Made by a program: the position numbers and the translations under genes
Notes under the pieces: model-generated
The model's input: only the letters and a program-made list of their open reading frames with translations
What the model was told of the DNA's origin: nothing
Databases searched by the model: none
Shown: piece by piece, positions 18,791-27,126 of the stretch
Layout of the letters: each line of letters begins with the position of its first letter
How positions within the stretch are numbered: position 1 is the first letter of the stretch
From: Amycolatopsis bartoniae
Lineage (GTDB): Bacteria; Actinomycetota; Actinomycetes; Mycobacteriales; Pseudonocardiaceae
Direction: 5' to 3'
NCBI RefSeq assembly: GCF_014191255.1
Contig: NZ_JACHWH010000001.1
Location: forward strand, 1,922,001-1,986,000
Length of the DNA stretch: 64,000 nt

Positions 18791-21037
18791 TCAGTCCGCG
18801 GGAAGCAGCGCCAGTTCGGCCAGCGCCTGCTCCCGTTGTGACCGCGCGGCCGGACTGGTCAAGCCCGCGACCGCCAGCTCCAGGCACTCCCGGGCGAGCC
18901 CGTACTCCCCGGCCCGGCGCCAGGCTTTGCCCTCGTCCAGGCACACGGCCGCGGCGTGGCTCAGGAAACCGCTGCGGTGGAAGGTCTCCCGCACCGAATG
19001 GAACGTCTCGGCCGCCTGCCGCCACTTCCCCAGCCCGCACAGGGAGTGGCCGATCTCCTCGACGACCACTCCGACCATCCACCGCCGGGTCTCCTCCGAA
19101 GCCTCGTCCCGGTGCTGCTTCGCGTCCTCCTCCAGCGCACGGTGCTCGGCGATCGCCTCTTCGTAGCGGCCCAGCGCCTGCAGCACGCGCCCCAGGCGGT
19201 TGCGCACGGAGATCTGCACCGTCCAGAACCCGAACTCCCCGGCCCCGGCACACGCCTCGCGGGTCTCTTCGAGTGCCTCCTCCAGCCGGCCGAGCCGCAT
19301 CAGGGCGGCGCCGAGGTACGCGTGCGCCCAGACCTGTTCGCGCCGGTCGCCCACCTCCAGCGCGAAGGCCAGCGCTTCGCGGTGCGTGCCGAGCGCGGCC
19401 TCGCTGTCCCCCAGGCACACCTGCTGGGCCCAGCCGACGAAGTTGAACAGCACGGCCATTTCCTCGCGGTCGCCGAGCGCTTCGGCGGCCTCCGCGCCGA
19501 GCCCGAAGATCTGGTCCCACGGGCCGTGCAGCCAGCGGCTGTCGGAGTACCAGTGCATCGCCCTGGCGAGGTCGACCACCGCGCGGTGCCAGCCGAGCCG
19601 GGCCGCGACCCGCTGCGCGGCGATCCAGTTCCCGGACTCCCGGTCCAGCCATTCGGCGGCGTCGTCCTGGTTCGGGAACTGCGCGGACCCCTGGCCGTCC
19701 GGGAAGAACACCCTCGCCGCGCTGCTCGCCGTGGTCAGCAGGTGCTCCAGCACGGTGCGGGTCAGCCGGTCCCGTTCGGCGGGCTTCTCCTCGGCCTCCA
19801 GCCGCTCGCCCGCGAAGATCCGGATGAGGTCGTGGAACTGGAACCGGCCGGCGACGGCGGTGGCCTGGACCAGGTTGGCGTCGGCGAGCTCGTCGAGGTA
19901 CCAGCGGACGTCCAGCTCGGACACGTCGGTCGCGACCGCGGCCACCTCGGGGCCGAAGTCCGGGCCCGGCAGCGTGGCGAGCCTGCGGAACGTCAGCCGC
20001 GCCGGCGGGGACAGCCGCCGGTAGGACATCTCGAACGCGGACCGCAGCTGCAGGTCGCCCGCCGACAGGGAGCTGAGCCGCGTGCGCTCGTCACGCAACT
20101 GGCCCACCAGGTAGGCGAGCGACCAATGCGGCCGCGTCGCCAGCCGGTTGCCCGCGATCCGCACCGCCAGCGGCAGGAAACCGCACAGCTCCACCAGTTC
20201 CGCCGCGGCGGCCGGTTCGGCGGCCACGCGCTGCGCGCCCGCGATCACCGACAGCAGGCCGACCGCGTCCTGGCTCTCCAGCGGGTCCAGCCAGAGCCAG
20301 CGGGCGGCTTCCAGCCCGGCGAGGGCCTGGCGGCAGGTGATCAGCGTCAGGCAGCCGGGGCTGGCCGCCAGCAGCGGGCGGACGTGGGCCTCGTCGACGG
20401 CGTTGTCCAGCAGCACCAGCACCCGCTTGCCCTCCAGCATCATCCGGAAGAGCGCGGTCTGCTCGGACTCCTCGACCGGGATCTGCTCCGGCGTGACCCC
20501 GAGTGCGCGCAACAGCCTGTCGAGCGCGGCGCGCGGGGTGACGGGCTGCTCGTCCATCCCGCGCAGGTCGATCCAGAAGCAGCCGTCGGGGAAGTCCTCC
20601 TGCAGCCGGTGCGCGGCCGACACCGCCAGCGTGGTCTTGCCGACGCCGGGATGGCCCACGACCGCGACGATTCCGCCGCCCCTGGCCTCGGCCCGCAGCC
20701 GGTCCAGTTCGGCCTCGCGCCCGGCGAGGTCGCGCACCTGCGGCGGCAGCGCGCACTGCGCGGCGGCCTCCGGGACACGCCCGCCGCGGCGGCGGCCCTC
20801 CTTGGCGACGGCGAGGAACGTCTCGCGCTGCTGCCCTGTCAGCCCCAACGCGTCCGCCAGAACCTCGGCGGACCGCTGCTGGGCCGCCTGGGCGCGACCG
20901 CGCTCCAGATCGCGCAGCGCGCGTACGCTCACACCCGACGTCTCGGCCAGCTGCGACTGGCTGAGACCGGCCGCGCGCCGGTGGCTCAGCAGTAGCTTCC
21001 CGAACGTCGACGACCGCTCATTTGTCTCGTCCACCAC
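18791..21037 (-). CDS. STAND regulator: XRE HTH, NB-ARC ATPase and TPR
   Basis: A 748-residue signal-transduction ATPase. An XRE-type HTH occupies residues 12-70 (LLLSHRRAAGLSQSQLAETSGVS). An NB-ARC/AfsR-like NTPase follows with Walker A VGHPGVGKTTLAV near residue 135 and Walker B KRVLVLLDNAVDE near 210. The C-terminal 300 residues contain TPR helices. This is the typical Streptomyces/Amycolatopsis pathway regulator layout, but with XRE in place of the SARP domain. It is divergent from a small LuxR gene and may regulate it or the ESX genes downstream. Two GTG codons at the start (21037 and 21034) are equally possible. Confidence 0.88.
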   Translation of the reverse strand: MVDETNERSSTFGKLLLSHRRAAGLSQSQLAETSGVSVRALRDLERGRAQAAQQRSAEVLADALGLTGQQRETFLAVAKEGRRRGGRVPEAAAQCALPPQVRDLAGREAELDRLRAEARGGGIVAVVGHPGVGKTTLAVSAAHRLQEDFPDGCFWIDLRGMDEQPVTPRAALDRLLRALGVTPEQIPVEESEQTALFRMMLEGKRVLVLLDNAVDEAHVRPLLAASPGCLTLITCRQALAGLEAARWLWLDPLESQDAVGLLSVIAGAQRVAAEPAAAAELVELCGFLPLAVRIAGNRLATRPHWSLAYLVGQLRDERTRLSSLSAGDLQLRSAFEMSYRRLSPPARLTFRRLATLPGPDFGPEVAAVATDVSELDVRWYLDELADANLVQATAVAGRFQFHDLIRIFAGERLEAEEKPAERDRLTRTVLEHLLTTASSAARVFFPDGQGSAQFPNQDDAAEWLDRESGNWIAAQRVAARLGWHRAVVDLARAMHWYSDSRWLHGPWDQIFGLGAEAAEALGDREEMAVLFNFVGWAQQVCLGDSEAALGTHREALAFALEVGDRREQVWAHAYLGAALMRLGRLEEALEETREACAGAGEFGFWTVQISVRNRLGRVLQALGRYEEAIAEHRALEEDAKQHRDEASEETRRWMVGVVVEEIGHSLCGLGKWRQAAETFHSVRETFHRSGFLSHAAAVCLDEGKAWRRAGEYGLARECLELAVAGLTSPAARSQREQALAELALLPAD

Positions 21038-21126
21038 CTACTATTGAACCGGCAGAACTGGCCCGCGGAGAAGCTGCCCCCCTGACGATCTTGTTTCTTC
21101 CCGTGCTGAGGCGGTTTTCTAGGTGC

Positions 21127-21774
21127 ATGTCGTCGCGCACTGCCTGGCCGGACAACCGTCCGACGCCCAATCAGCTCCGCCGTTCACCCATTCGAGTGAG
21201 TGTTTGCACGACGGATCCGCTCATCCGAGCGGGACTCCTCGGTGAATTCCGGAAAAGAATGGGCATCGAGCTCATCGAAGACCAGGCGGAAGCGGATGTC
21301 GTGGTGGCGGTGGCCGAAACGGGCCTGCGTGAACTGCTGACGTCCTCCAGCCGGCTCGTCCTCGTCGCGGACCAGCCGCGGCAGGCCGAACTGTGGGCCG
21401 CGATCGAGCACGGCCTCACCGTGCTCGTGCCGCGCGCGGAGGCCACGACGGCCCGGCTGCTGCGGGCGATCGGCGACGCGCACCGCGGGCGCGGCGACCT
21501 GCCCGCCGAACAGCTCGGCTCGCTCCTGCGTGGACTGGGCCGCCTGCACCAGCAGGTGCTCGCGCCGCGCGACCTCATGCTCAGCGGCCTCACGCACCGG
21601 GAAACCGATGTGCTGCGCCTGCTCGCGGATGGTCTGGACACCGCGGAGATCGCCACCAAGCTCGCGTACTCCGAGCGCACGGTGAAGAACATCCTGCACG
21701 GCATGCTGACCCGGCTCGGGCTGCGCAACCGCGTGCACGCGGTGGCACACGGGCTGCGCCACGGACTGATCTGA
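21127..21774 (+). CDS. Small LuxR-family regulator with pseudo-receiver domain
   Basis: A regulator of about 215 residues. The first 120 residues resemble a receiver fold (IRVSVCTTDPLIRAGLLGEF...), but the acidic pocket for phosphorylation is not intact, so it may be an atypical response regulator. The C-terminal GerE HTH is LTHRETDVLRLLADGLDTAEIATKLAYSERTVKNILHGMLTRLGLRNRVHAVAHGL. It is a clear paralogue of the gene at 21866-22486, which faces it tail to tail across a shared terminator. Start uncertain: the ATG at 21127 adds about 25 residues compared with its paralogue. It is divergent from the STAND regulator gene. Confidence 0.82.
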   Translation: MSSRTAWPDNRPTPNQLRRSPIRVSVCTTDPLIRAGLLGEFRKRMGIELIEDQAEADVVVAVAETGLRELLTSSSRLVLVADQPRQAELWAAIEHGLTVLVPRAEATTARLLRAIGDAHRGRGDLPAEQLGSLLRGLGRLHQQVLAPRDLMLSGLTHRETDVLRLLADGLDTAEIATKLAYSERTVKNILHGMLTRLGLRNRVHAVAHGLRHGLI

Positions 21775-21816
21775 ACCGGATGGTTCATCCACTCGGATAA
21801 AGCATCGACGACATGG

Positions 21817-21849
21817 AACTGCCCGGCCGGGTTTCCCGGCCGGGCAGTT
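21817..21849. terminator. Bidirectional terminator between the LuxR pair
   Basis: A perfect 15-bp stem (21817-21831 with 21835-21849) and a TTT loop lie between two convergent LuxR genes. The stem ends in AACT/AGTT and is followed by TTCGTTC on the plus strand. Confidence 0.85.
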
Positions 21850-21865
21850 TTCGTTCACGCTTCGT

Positions 21866-22486
21866 TCAGATGATCCCGGCACGCATCGCGTAGGCCACCG
21901 CGTGGGAACGGTTGTGCAGGCGGAGCCGGTTGGTGAGCGTGTAGATGATGTTCTTGACGGTGCGCTCGGAGTACCGCAGTTCGCGGGCGATCTCGTTGGT
22001 GTCCAAGCCGTCGGCCATCAGCCGCAGCACCTCGATCTCGCGCGGCGACAGGGAGGCCTCGTCGTCGTCCCCCTCGGCCTCGACCATCTCCTGCTGCAAC
22101 CGCCTGGTGTGGGCGAGCAGCTGCCCGAGCACGTTCGGCTGGGCGTCCTCACCGGCCGCGATGGCGCGCACGCTCTGCACCAGCCGCTCGTCGGTCGCCG
22201 CGGCGCGCGGCAGGAAGGCGACCACCCTGCGCTCGACGGAGGTCAGCAGCTCGGCGCCGCCGACCTGGTCCTGCACCAGGATGACCGGGGTGGTCACGTC
22301 GGCCGCTTCGTGCAGTGCGGCCACCGCGTCAGGGGTGAGCTGGTCGAACGCCGCAACCACGACGTCGGCGTGCTCCTGGCTCGGATCCGCCACCACGACG
22401 ACACCGGCCTGCGGCTCGAGACAGTTCACCAGGCCGGCGCGGGTGATCGGATCCAGCGCGCACACGCCCACTCGGACTTGCTCCAC
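21866..22486 (-). CDS. Small LuxR-family regulator, paralogue of the facing gene
   Basis: A 206-residue regulator with a receiver-like N-terminal half (MEQVRVGVCALDPITRAGLVNCLEPQ) and a C-terminal GerE HTH (LSPREIEVLRLMADGLDTNEIARELRYSERTVKNIIYTLTNRLRLHNRSHAVAYAM). The usual phosphorylation triad of receivers is not evident, as in its paralogue at 21127-21774. The HTH recognition helices of the two are nearly the same (YSERTVKNI), so they may bind related sites. The start codon is ATG and is preceded by GGAGGAAATC on the minus strand. About 420 bases without a gene lie upstream and should hold its promoter. Confidence 0.85.
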   Translation of the reverse strand: MEQVRVGVCALDPITRAGLVNCLEPQAGVVVVADPSQEHADVVVAAFDQLTPDAVAALHEAADVTTPVILVQDQVGGAELLTSVERRVVAFLPRAAATDERLVQSVRAIAAGEDAQPNVLGQLLAHTRRLQQEMVEAEGDDDEASLSPREIEVLRLMADGLDTNEIARELRYSERTVKNIIYTLTNRLRLHNRSHAVAYAMRAGII

Positions 22487-22905
22487 GATTTCCTCCAGCT
22501 CCGTCTACTGACGAATCAGAGTTCGGCGGTCGGTCTCCACGCGGTTCCCGGGGCTTCGGGCGGGTCGGCCACCACCGGTGGATGTGATGCTACCGGCAGG
22601 CGGGATGATTGGTGCGAGGCGGCCGCTTGTCCTACTTCACTGAACACCGTCCCGTGCCCACCGGCACATCCCTTATGGATTTCTTGAGCAGGACTTGAGG
22701 TTGGCCGCACGGTCTACAGTGCACGGTTCCACGACCGGTACCACCGTTCCCGAATGTCGCGGGCGTTAATCAGAGGAAAACAGACTCCGCCCGCGATGAA
22801 AAGCGAGGGCAATCCTTTCCGGAATGCGGAAATGTGACACTCGGGCAGCATTATGTCTCGCTCATTTGAGCGCTGCTAACTTTCAGGAGTGGATCGGCGG
22901 CGGGG
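22487..22905. other. Non-coding region upstream of the LuxR gene
   Basis: This 419-bp stretch holds no convincing gene on either strand. Its right part (about 22740-22880) is distinctly less GC-rich than its surroundings, which suits a promoter region for the leftward LuxR gene. I see no clear palindrome or RNA element. Confidence 0.5.
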
Positions 22906-23268
22906 TCAGTCCCAGATGCTGCCGTCGGTCCGGTCACCCTCGCGCTGGAAGACGATCTCGCGCATGGTGACGCGTGCCAGGCACTTCGACGCGGAGGCGA
23001 CGTGCTGGTCCGCCGAAGCCTGGTCCCCGCGGGTCTTGCGCCGCACGGACTCGGCCGTCAGCGCCAGCGCCATCAGCAGGTCGACGTAGATCGCGCGCGC
23101 GTAGGGGCTGGCCTGCCGCACCATGCCGGGAATGAGCCGGTCGACGCACTCGTCCAGCTGCGCCGCGATGGTGAGCGCCCACTCGTCGTCGAACCAAGGC
23201 ATGAGCATGCAGCCGACGGCGGTTCCCTCGAGCTCCAACGCCCTGCGCAGTTCGTCGTTCAAGGCCAT
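22906..23268 (-). CDS. Hypothetical alpha-helical protein
   Basis: A 120-residue soluble protein I do not recognise. It starts at an ATG (MALNDELRRALELEGTAVG) with a GGGAGAGGGGAT ribosome binding site. Predicted helices cover most of its length (DDEWALTIAAQLDECVDRLIPGMV; YARAIYVDLLMALALTAESVRRKT), and there is no signal peptide or membrane segment. It resembles the small orphan proteins that follow regulator clusters in actinomycetes. It stands alone between the LuxR pair and the arsenic genes, on the opposite strand from the latter. Confidence 0.7.
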   Translation of the reverse strand: MALNDELRRALELEGTAVGCMLMPWFDDEWALTIAAQLDECVDRLIPGMVRQASPYARAIYVDLLMALALTAESVRRKTRGDQASADQHVASASKCLARVTMREIVFQREGDRTDGSIWD

Positions 23269-23439
23269 CCCCTCTCCCCGCGACCCCTGCGCTTCCAGGC
23301 ATAGTGCCCGGGCTACCGCTTGGCGATACCTGAAGGATTTTTCGCCTCTTCAACGGCCCAAACCTGCCCGAAAATCGCCCCCGACAGTCCAGGCGAAATC
23401 AGTTGACAACACCCTCACGCCGGCACTCACCCGCGAGCG

Positions 23440-23472
23440 TTGACAAGCGACATTGCCTCAATCATCATTGAG
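23440..23472 (+). promoter_or_regulatory. Promoter with overlapping ArsR operator; likely leaderless transcript
   Basis: TTGACA (23440-23445) is followed 17 bases later by CATCAT (23463-23468), a fair -35/-10 pair. The palindrome CTCAATCATCATTGAG (23457-23472) overlaps the -10 element, the usual position for an ArsR/SmtB repressor site. Transcription would start at about 23475-23476, which is the ATG itself, so the message is probably leaderless and no ribosome binding site is seen. Confidence 0.65.
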
Positions 23473-23475
23473 TCA

Positions 23476-24165
23476 ATGAACGCTGACTGGTCCTCCTCGG
23501 TGCGGGAGCGGGCGCAGGTGCACGCGGCCCTGGGTGAGCCCGCACGGCTGGCGATCGTGGACCGGCTGGTGCTGGGTGACGCTTCTCCGACCGAGATCGG
23601 GCGCGAGCTGGGCTTGCCGAGCAACCTGCTGGCCCATCACGTGAAGCTGCTGGAACAGGCCGGGGTGATCGAACGGTCCCGGTCGGAGGGCGACCACCGT
23701 CGGGTCTACCTGCGCCTGCGTCTCCACGGTCTCGACGACCTGATGACGGAGGGTTTGCGCCCAGCGCCGCGGGTGGTGTTCGTCTGCACGCACAACTCGG
23801 CGCGGTCCCAGCTGGCGGCGGCGCTGTGGGCGCGGCAGAGCCCGGTGCCGGCGGCCTCGGCCGGGACTCGTCCAGCGGTGCGGGTACATCCGCGGGCGGT
23901 GGCGGTCGCGCGGAGCCACGGTCTGTCGCTGGCGTCGGCGCGCACCTCGCGTGTCGACGAGGTCCTGCACGACGGTGACCTGGTGGTCGCGGTGTGCGAC
24001 AACGCGCACGAACAACTCGGTGACCGCGACCGGTTGCACTGGTCGGTCCCGGACCCGGCCCGGGTCGACACCGACGACGCCTTCGAGCAGGCGTTCCACG
24101 ACATCTCCTGCCGGATCGACCGGCTGGTCCCCGTTGTCCACCTCCCTGGAGCGACCCATGGCTGA
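23476..24165 (+). CDS. ArsR repressor fused to a low-molecular-weight phosphatase/arsenate reductase-like domain
   Basis: A 229-residue fusion. Residues 1-90 form an ArsR winged helix (ALGEPARLAIVDRLVLGDASPTEIGRELGLPSNLLAHHVKLLEQAGVI). Residues 97-225 form a low-molecular-weight protein tyrosine phosphatase fold with the P-loop Cys104-THNSA-Arg110-Ser and the general-acid region SVPDPARVD. Such fusions occur in actinobacterial ars operons, where the C-terminal part may reduce arsenate or sense it. The ATG at 23476 is preferred over an upstream TTG because that TTG is itself the -35 box and an operator overlaps the -10. The stop overlaps the start of the separate arsC gene by 8 bases. Residues for As(III) sensing in the HTH domain are not obvious. 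Confidence 0.88.
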   Translation: MNADWSSSVRERAQVHAALGEPARLAIVDRLVLGDASPTEIGRELGLPSNLLAHHVKLLEQAGVIERSRSEGDHRRVYLRLRLHGLDDLMTEGLRPAPRVVFVCTHNSARSQLAAALWARQSPVPAASAGTRPAVRVHPRAVAVARSHGLSLASARTSRVDEVLHDGDLVVAVCDNAHEQLGDRDRLHWSVPDPARVDTDDAFEQAFHDISCRIDRLVPVVHLPGATHG

Positions 24166-24580
24166 CCCCGACCAGAAACCGGTGGTGCTGTTCCTCTGCG
24201 TGCACAACGCCGGGCGCAGCCAGATGGCGATGGGCTTCTTCCGGCACCTGGCCGGTGACCGGGCGCTGGCCTGGTCCGGCGGTTCCGAACCCGCTCACGA
24301 GATCAACCCGGCCGCGGTCGAGGCGATGCACGAGGTGGGCATCGACATCGCCGGCGAGTTCCCGAAGCCGTGGACCGACGAGATTGTCCGCGCGGCCGAC
24401 GTGGTGATCACGATGGGCTGCGGTGACGCCTGCCCCGTCTTCCCCGGCAAGCGCTACCTGGACTGGGAACTGGCCGACCCGGCGGGCAAGAGCGTCGAGG
24501 ACGTCCGCCCGGTGCGCGACGAGATCGAACGCCGTGTCCGCGGCTTGCTCGACGAACTGGGTGTGCCCGCCCTCGCCTGA
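24158..24580 (+). CDS. arsC: Arsenate reductase, low-molecular-weight phosphatase type
   Basis: A 140-residue cytosolic enzyme that reduces arsenate to arsenite. The nucleophile P-loop is Cys14-VHNAG-Arg20-Ser, and two more cysteines, Cys88 and Cys92 (MGCGDACPVF), occupy the redox relay positions of thioredoxin- or mycothiol-coupled ArsC. The WTDEIVRAADVVITMGCG segment is typical of the actinobacterial ArsC1/C2 subgroup. The ATG lies inside the end of the ArsR-phosphatase gene, giving an 8-base overlap and translational coupling. Its product, arsenite, would be handled by the aquaglyceroporin and ArsM encoded next door. Confidence 0.93.
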   Translation: MADPDQKPVVLFLCVHNAGRSQMAMGFFRHLAGDRALAWSGGSEPAHEINPAAVEAMHEVGIDIAGEFPKPWTDEIVRAADVVITMGCGDACPVFPGKRYLDWELADPAGKSVEDVRPVRDEIERRVRGLLDELGVPALA

Positions 24581-24613
24581 CCCCGGGCCACTGTGGACCT
24601 CGAAGGAGTGTTG

Positions 24614-25336
24614 ATGGAGCAGCCGTTGCCCCGAAAGCTGGTGGCGGAGTATCTCGGCAGCCTGCTGCTGGCCGCGCTGGTGATCGGCTCGGGCATCGCC
24701 GCGCAGCGGCTTTCGCCCGGTGACACGGGCTTGCAACTGGCCGAGAACGCGGCGGCCACAGCGGCCGGGTTGTTCGCGATCATCCTGATGTTCGGACCGG
24801 TCAGCGGCGCCCATTTCAACCCCGTCGTGTCCTTCGTGGATGCCGCGTTCGGCGGACTGCCCTGGCGGCACGCGCTGGCTTACCTGCCGGCGCAGGTCGC
24901 CGGGTGCGCCAGTGGCGCGGTCCTGGCCAACCTGATGTTCGGTGCGAGCGCGGTGAGCATCAGCACCACCCACCGGGCCACCGCGGCGCACGGGCTGTCC
25001 GAGGTCGTCGCGACGATCGGGCTGATCCTGGTGATCTTCTCGCTGGCTCGGTCCGGGCGCGCCGAGCGGGCGGCGGCCGCGGTGGGCGCCTACATCGGTG
25101 CGGCGTACTGGTTCACCAGTTCCACCAGCTTCGCCAATCCCGCCATCACCATCGGCCGCATGTTCAGCGATACCTTCGCCGGCATCGCCCCGTCCTCGAC
25201 GCCGATGTTCGTTGCCGCGCAAGCCATCGGCGGCGGCCTCGCGCTCCTGCTCGTCCGCGCGCTCTATCCCGGGGTGACGGCGAGCCAGGCGGCCGACGTC
25301 GTCGTGCCGCATCCGGCCGCGTCCACCAGCCGCTGA
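24614..25336 (+). CDS. aqpS: MIP-family aquaglyceroporin (probable arsenite channel)
   Basis: A 240-residue channel of the major intrinsic protein family with six membrane helices. The two half-helix motifs are GAHFNPV (first NPA position altered to NPV) and SFANPAIT. In ars operons lacking ArsB/Acr3, such channels (AqpS) let arsenite formed by ArsC leave the cell down its gradient. That role is inferred from its position 33 bases after arsC and from the absence of another arsenite pump here. The ATG at 24614 has GAAGGAG 6 bases upstream, so it is preferred over an upstream start at 24593. Confidence 0.88.
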   Translation: MEQPLPRKLVAEYLGSLLLAALVIGSGIAAQRLSPGDTGLQLAENAAATAAGLFAIILMFGPVSGAHFNPVVSFVDAAFGGLPWRHALAYLPAQVAGCASGAVLANLMFGASAVSISTTHRATAAHGLSEVVATIGLILVIFSLARSGRAERAAAAVGAYIGAAYWFTSSTSFANPAITIGRMFSDTFAGIAPSSTPMFVAAQAIGGGLALLLVRALYPGVTASQAADVVVPHPAASTSR

Positions 25337-25350
25337 CCGCGAGTGCCTGA

Positions 25351-26190
25351 CTAGATCGCGGGCGACCGGCGCTCGACGAGTACGGTGTCGTGCCACACGC
25401 CATCGCGCTGGGCGATGCGCTCGCGGATGCCGACCGTGCGGTAACCCGCCTGGTGATGCAGGGCGACGCTGGCCCGGTTCTCGGTGAAGATCGCGGTCTG
25501 CAACGTCCACAACCCGGCCGCGTCGGCAGCCGCCACCTGCTGGTGCAGCAACGCTTTGCCGACCCCCCGGCCGCGGTGGCCATCGCCGACGTAGACCGAC
25601 GTTTCCGCCACCCCGGAGTAACAGTCCCGAGTGGACACCGGCGCGGCGGCAGTCCACCCGACCACCTGTCCGTCCAGTTCGGCCACCCAGCGATGCCCGG
25701 GCAGCCATTTCGCGTCCAGCACCGCCTTGCTGGGCACCGCGGTCTCGAACGTGGCGATCCCGGTCGCGATGCCTTCGCCGTAGATCCGCCGCACCGCGGG
25801 CCAGTCCTCGGTTTCCAACGCGCGGACCACCACCTCGTCCGGCACGTCGTCCGGGCAGCAGGGGCACGGTGCGAGCAGGCCCATCACCGCATCGGCCGCG
25901 TGCGGCAGCCCGACGCAGCACGCCTGGTTGACCGTGACGATCGTGGCCGTGCCTTCCTTGCGCAGCAGCACGAAACCGACGTCGGCCAGCTTGCGCACGT
26001 GGTGCGAGCAGGTCGACTGGCTCACCCCGGCGATCTCGGTGAGCGACCCGATCGTGATCCCCTGCGGGCTGGTCGCCACCGCGTGCAACAGCCGCACCCG
26101 CACCGGCTCGGCCAGACACGCGAACCACTCCGCATAGGTCGCCGCCTCGCTCGCGGGCAACACCTGAGCCTGGGGCAACGGGATCACCAT
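25351..26190 (-). CDS. ArsR repressor fused to an ArsN1-type GNAT acetyltransferase
   Basis: A 279-residue fusion. Residues 15-95 are an ArsR winged helix (ASTYAEWF-like start, LTEIAGVSQSTCSHHVRKLADVGF). A Cys-rich hinge CCVGLPHAADAV...CPCCPDD (about residues 90-120) could bind As(III). Residues about 122-279 are a GNAT domain with IYGEGIATGIATFET and acetyl-CoA loop HRGRGVGKALL, the signature of the phosphinothricin/arsinothricin acetyltransferase family (ArsN1). This suggests detoxification of an arsinothricin-type antibiotic under arsenic control. The gene is divergent from arsM over an operator-rich region. The ATG at 26190 is chosen; ATGs at 26229 and upstream lie among the operators. 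Confidence 0.85.
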   Translation of the reverse strand: MVIPLPQAQVLPASEAATYAEWFACLAEPVRVRLLHAVATSPQGITIGSLTEIAGVSQSTCSHHVRKLADVGFVLLRKEGTATIVTVNQACCVGLPHAADAVMGLLAPCPCCPDDVPDEVVVRALETEDWPAVRRIYGEGIATGIATFETAVPSKAVLDAKWLPGHRWVAELDGQVVGWTAAAPVSTRDCYSGVAETSVYVGDGHRGRGVGKALLHQQVAAADAAGLWTLQTAIFTENRASVALHHQAGYRTVGIRERIAQRDGVWHDTVLVERRSPAI

Positions 26191-26201
26191 GTCCTCACTA
26201 T

Positions 26202-26276
26202 ATCGACGGACATCGATGGTTGTGTTCATCGACTCGGGTCGATACAGTCCTTTCATCGAACGCCGTCGATGAAAGG
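26202..26276. promoter_or_regulatory. Three ArsR-type palindromes in the arsR-arsN1/arsM divergent promoter
   Basis: Three inverted repeats built on ATCGA/TCGAT lie between the two divergent genes: ATCGA-N6-TCGAT at 26202-26217, ATCGAC-N4-GTCGAT near 26229-26244, and a perfect palindrome with 11-bp arms and a 6-base centre at 26249-26276. The last one ends in the AAAGG that serves arsM as ribosome binding site. The symmetry suggests that one ArsR protein controls both directions. Confidence 0.75.
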
Positions 26277-26284
26277 GGCTACTC

Positions 26285-27049
26285 GTGGCCGATCACGACC
26301 TGCGCGAAACCGTCCGCGCTCGCTACGCCGCAGCCGCGACCGCCGTCACCGGCACAGGCTGCTGCGGCCCCGCCGCGGTGGACGTCGACGACTCGTTCGG
26401 CGCCGCGTTGTACTCGACCGCCGACCGGGACCAGTTGCCGGCCGAAGCCATCGCCGCCTCACTGGGCTGCGGCAACCCCACCGCTGTCGCCGAACTCCGG
26501 GCCGGCGAACGCGTCCTGGACCTCGGCTCGGGTGGCGGCATCGACGTGCTGCTCTCTGCCCGCAGGGTCGGCCCCACCGGCAAGGCGTACGGCCTGGACA
26601 TGACCGACGAGATGCTCACCCTCGCCCTGGCCAACGCCGCCAAAGCCGGTGTCACCAATGTCGAGTTCCTCAAGGGCACCATCGAGGCCATCCCACTGCC
26701 CGCCGACACGATCGACGTCGTGATCTCCAACTGCGTGATCAACCTGTCCGTCGACAAGCCCGCCGTGTTCGCCGAAACCCACCGCGTCCTCGTGCCCGGC
26801 GGCCGGATCGGTATCACCGACGTCGTCGCCGACGACCACCTCACCCCCGAGCAACGCGCCGAGCGCGGCGACTACGTCGGCTGCATCGCCGGCGCACTCA
26901 CCTTCGCGGAATACCGCGCCGGCCTGGAAGCCGCCGGTTTCACGGACATCCAGGTCACCCCGACCCACCCAGTCGCCGACGGGATGCACTCCGCGATCAT
27001 CCGCGCCACCAAACCCACCAGCAGCGACACGGCCACCGCCAACTCCTGA
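26285..27049 (+). CDS. arsM: Arsenite S-adenosylmethionine methyltransferase
   Basis: A 254-residue SAM-dependent methyltransferase that methylates As(III). The SAM site is VLDLGSGGGIDVLLSA (residues 76-91). Three cysteines, Cys61 (LGCGNPT), Cys149 (SNCVINLS) and Cys199 (YVGCIAG), match the conserved As(III)-binding trio of ArsM; the spacing from the second to the third is 50 residues, as in algal ArsM. Extra Cys26-Cys27 near the N-terminus may also bind As. The start is a GTG at 26285 with AAAGGGG upstream that overlaps the last ArsR palindrome. Divergent from the ArsR-ArsN1 gene. Confidence 0.94.
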   Translation: MADHDLRETVRARYAAAATAVTGTGCCGPAAVDVDDSFGAALYSTADRDQLPAEAIAASLGCGNPTAVAELRAGERVLDLGSGGGIDVLLSARRVGPTGKAYGLDMTDEMLTLALANAAKAGVTNVEFLKGTIEAIPLPADTIDVVISNCVINLSVDKPAVFAETHRVLVPGGRIGITDVVADDHLTPEQRAERGDYVGCIAGALTFAEYRAGLEAAGFTDIQVTPTHPVADGMHSAIIRATKPTSSDTATANS

Positions 27050-27126
27050 GTAACCGCTGAGACTGCGTACCGAGAGCGGGCGCGCACCATTCCCCCGGGG
27101 AGGGGAGATGGCGGCGAAATCGCGTC

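Noticed and set aside
23465..26128. 887-codon minus-strand frame through the arsenic genes
   Set aside because: It covers arsC, the channel and ArsR-ArsN1 in the wrong phase and has no recognisable motif.
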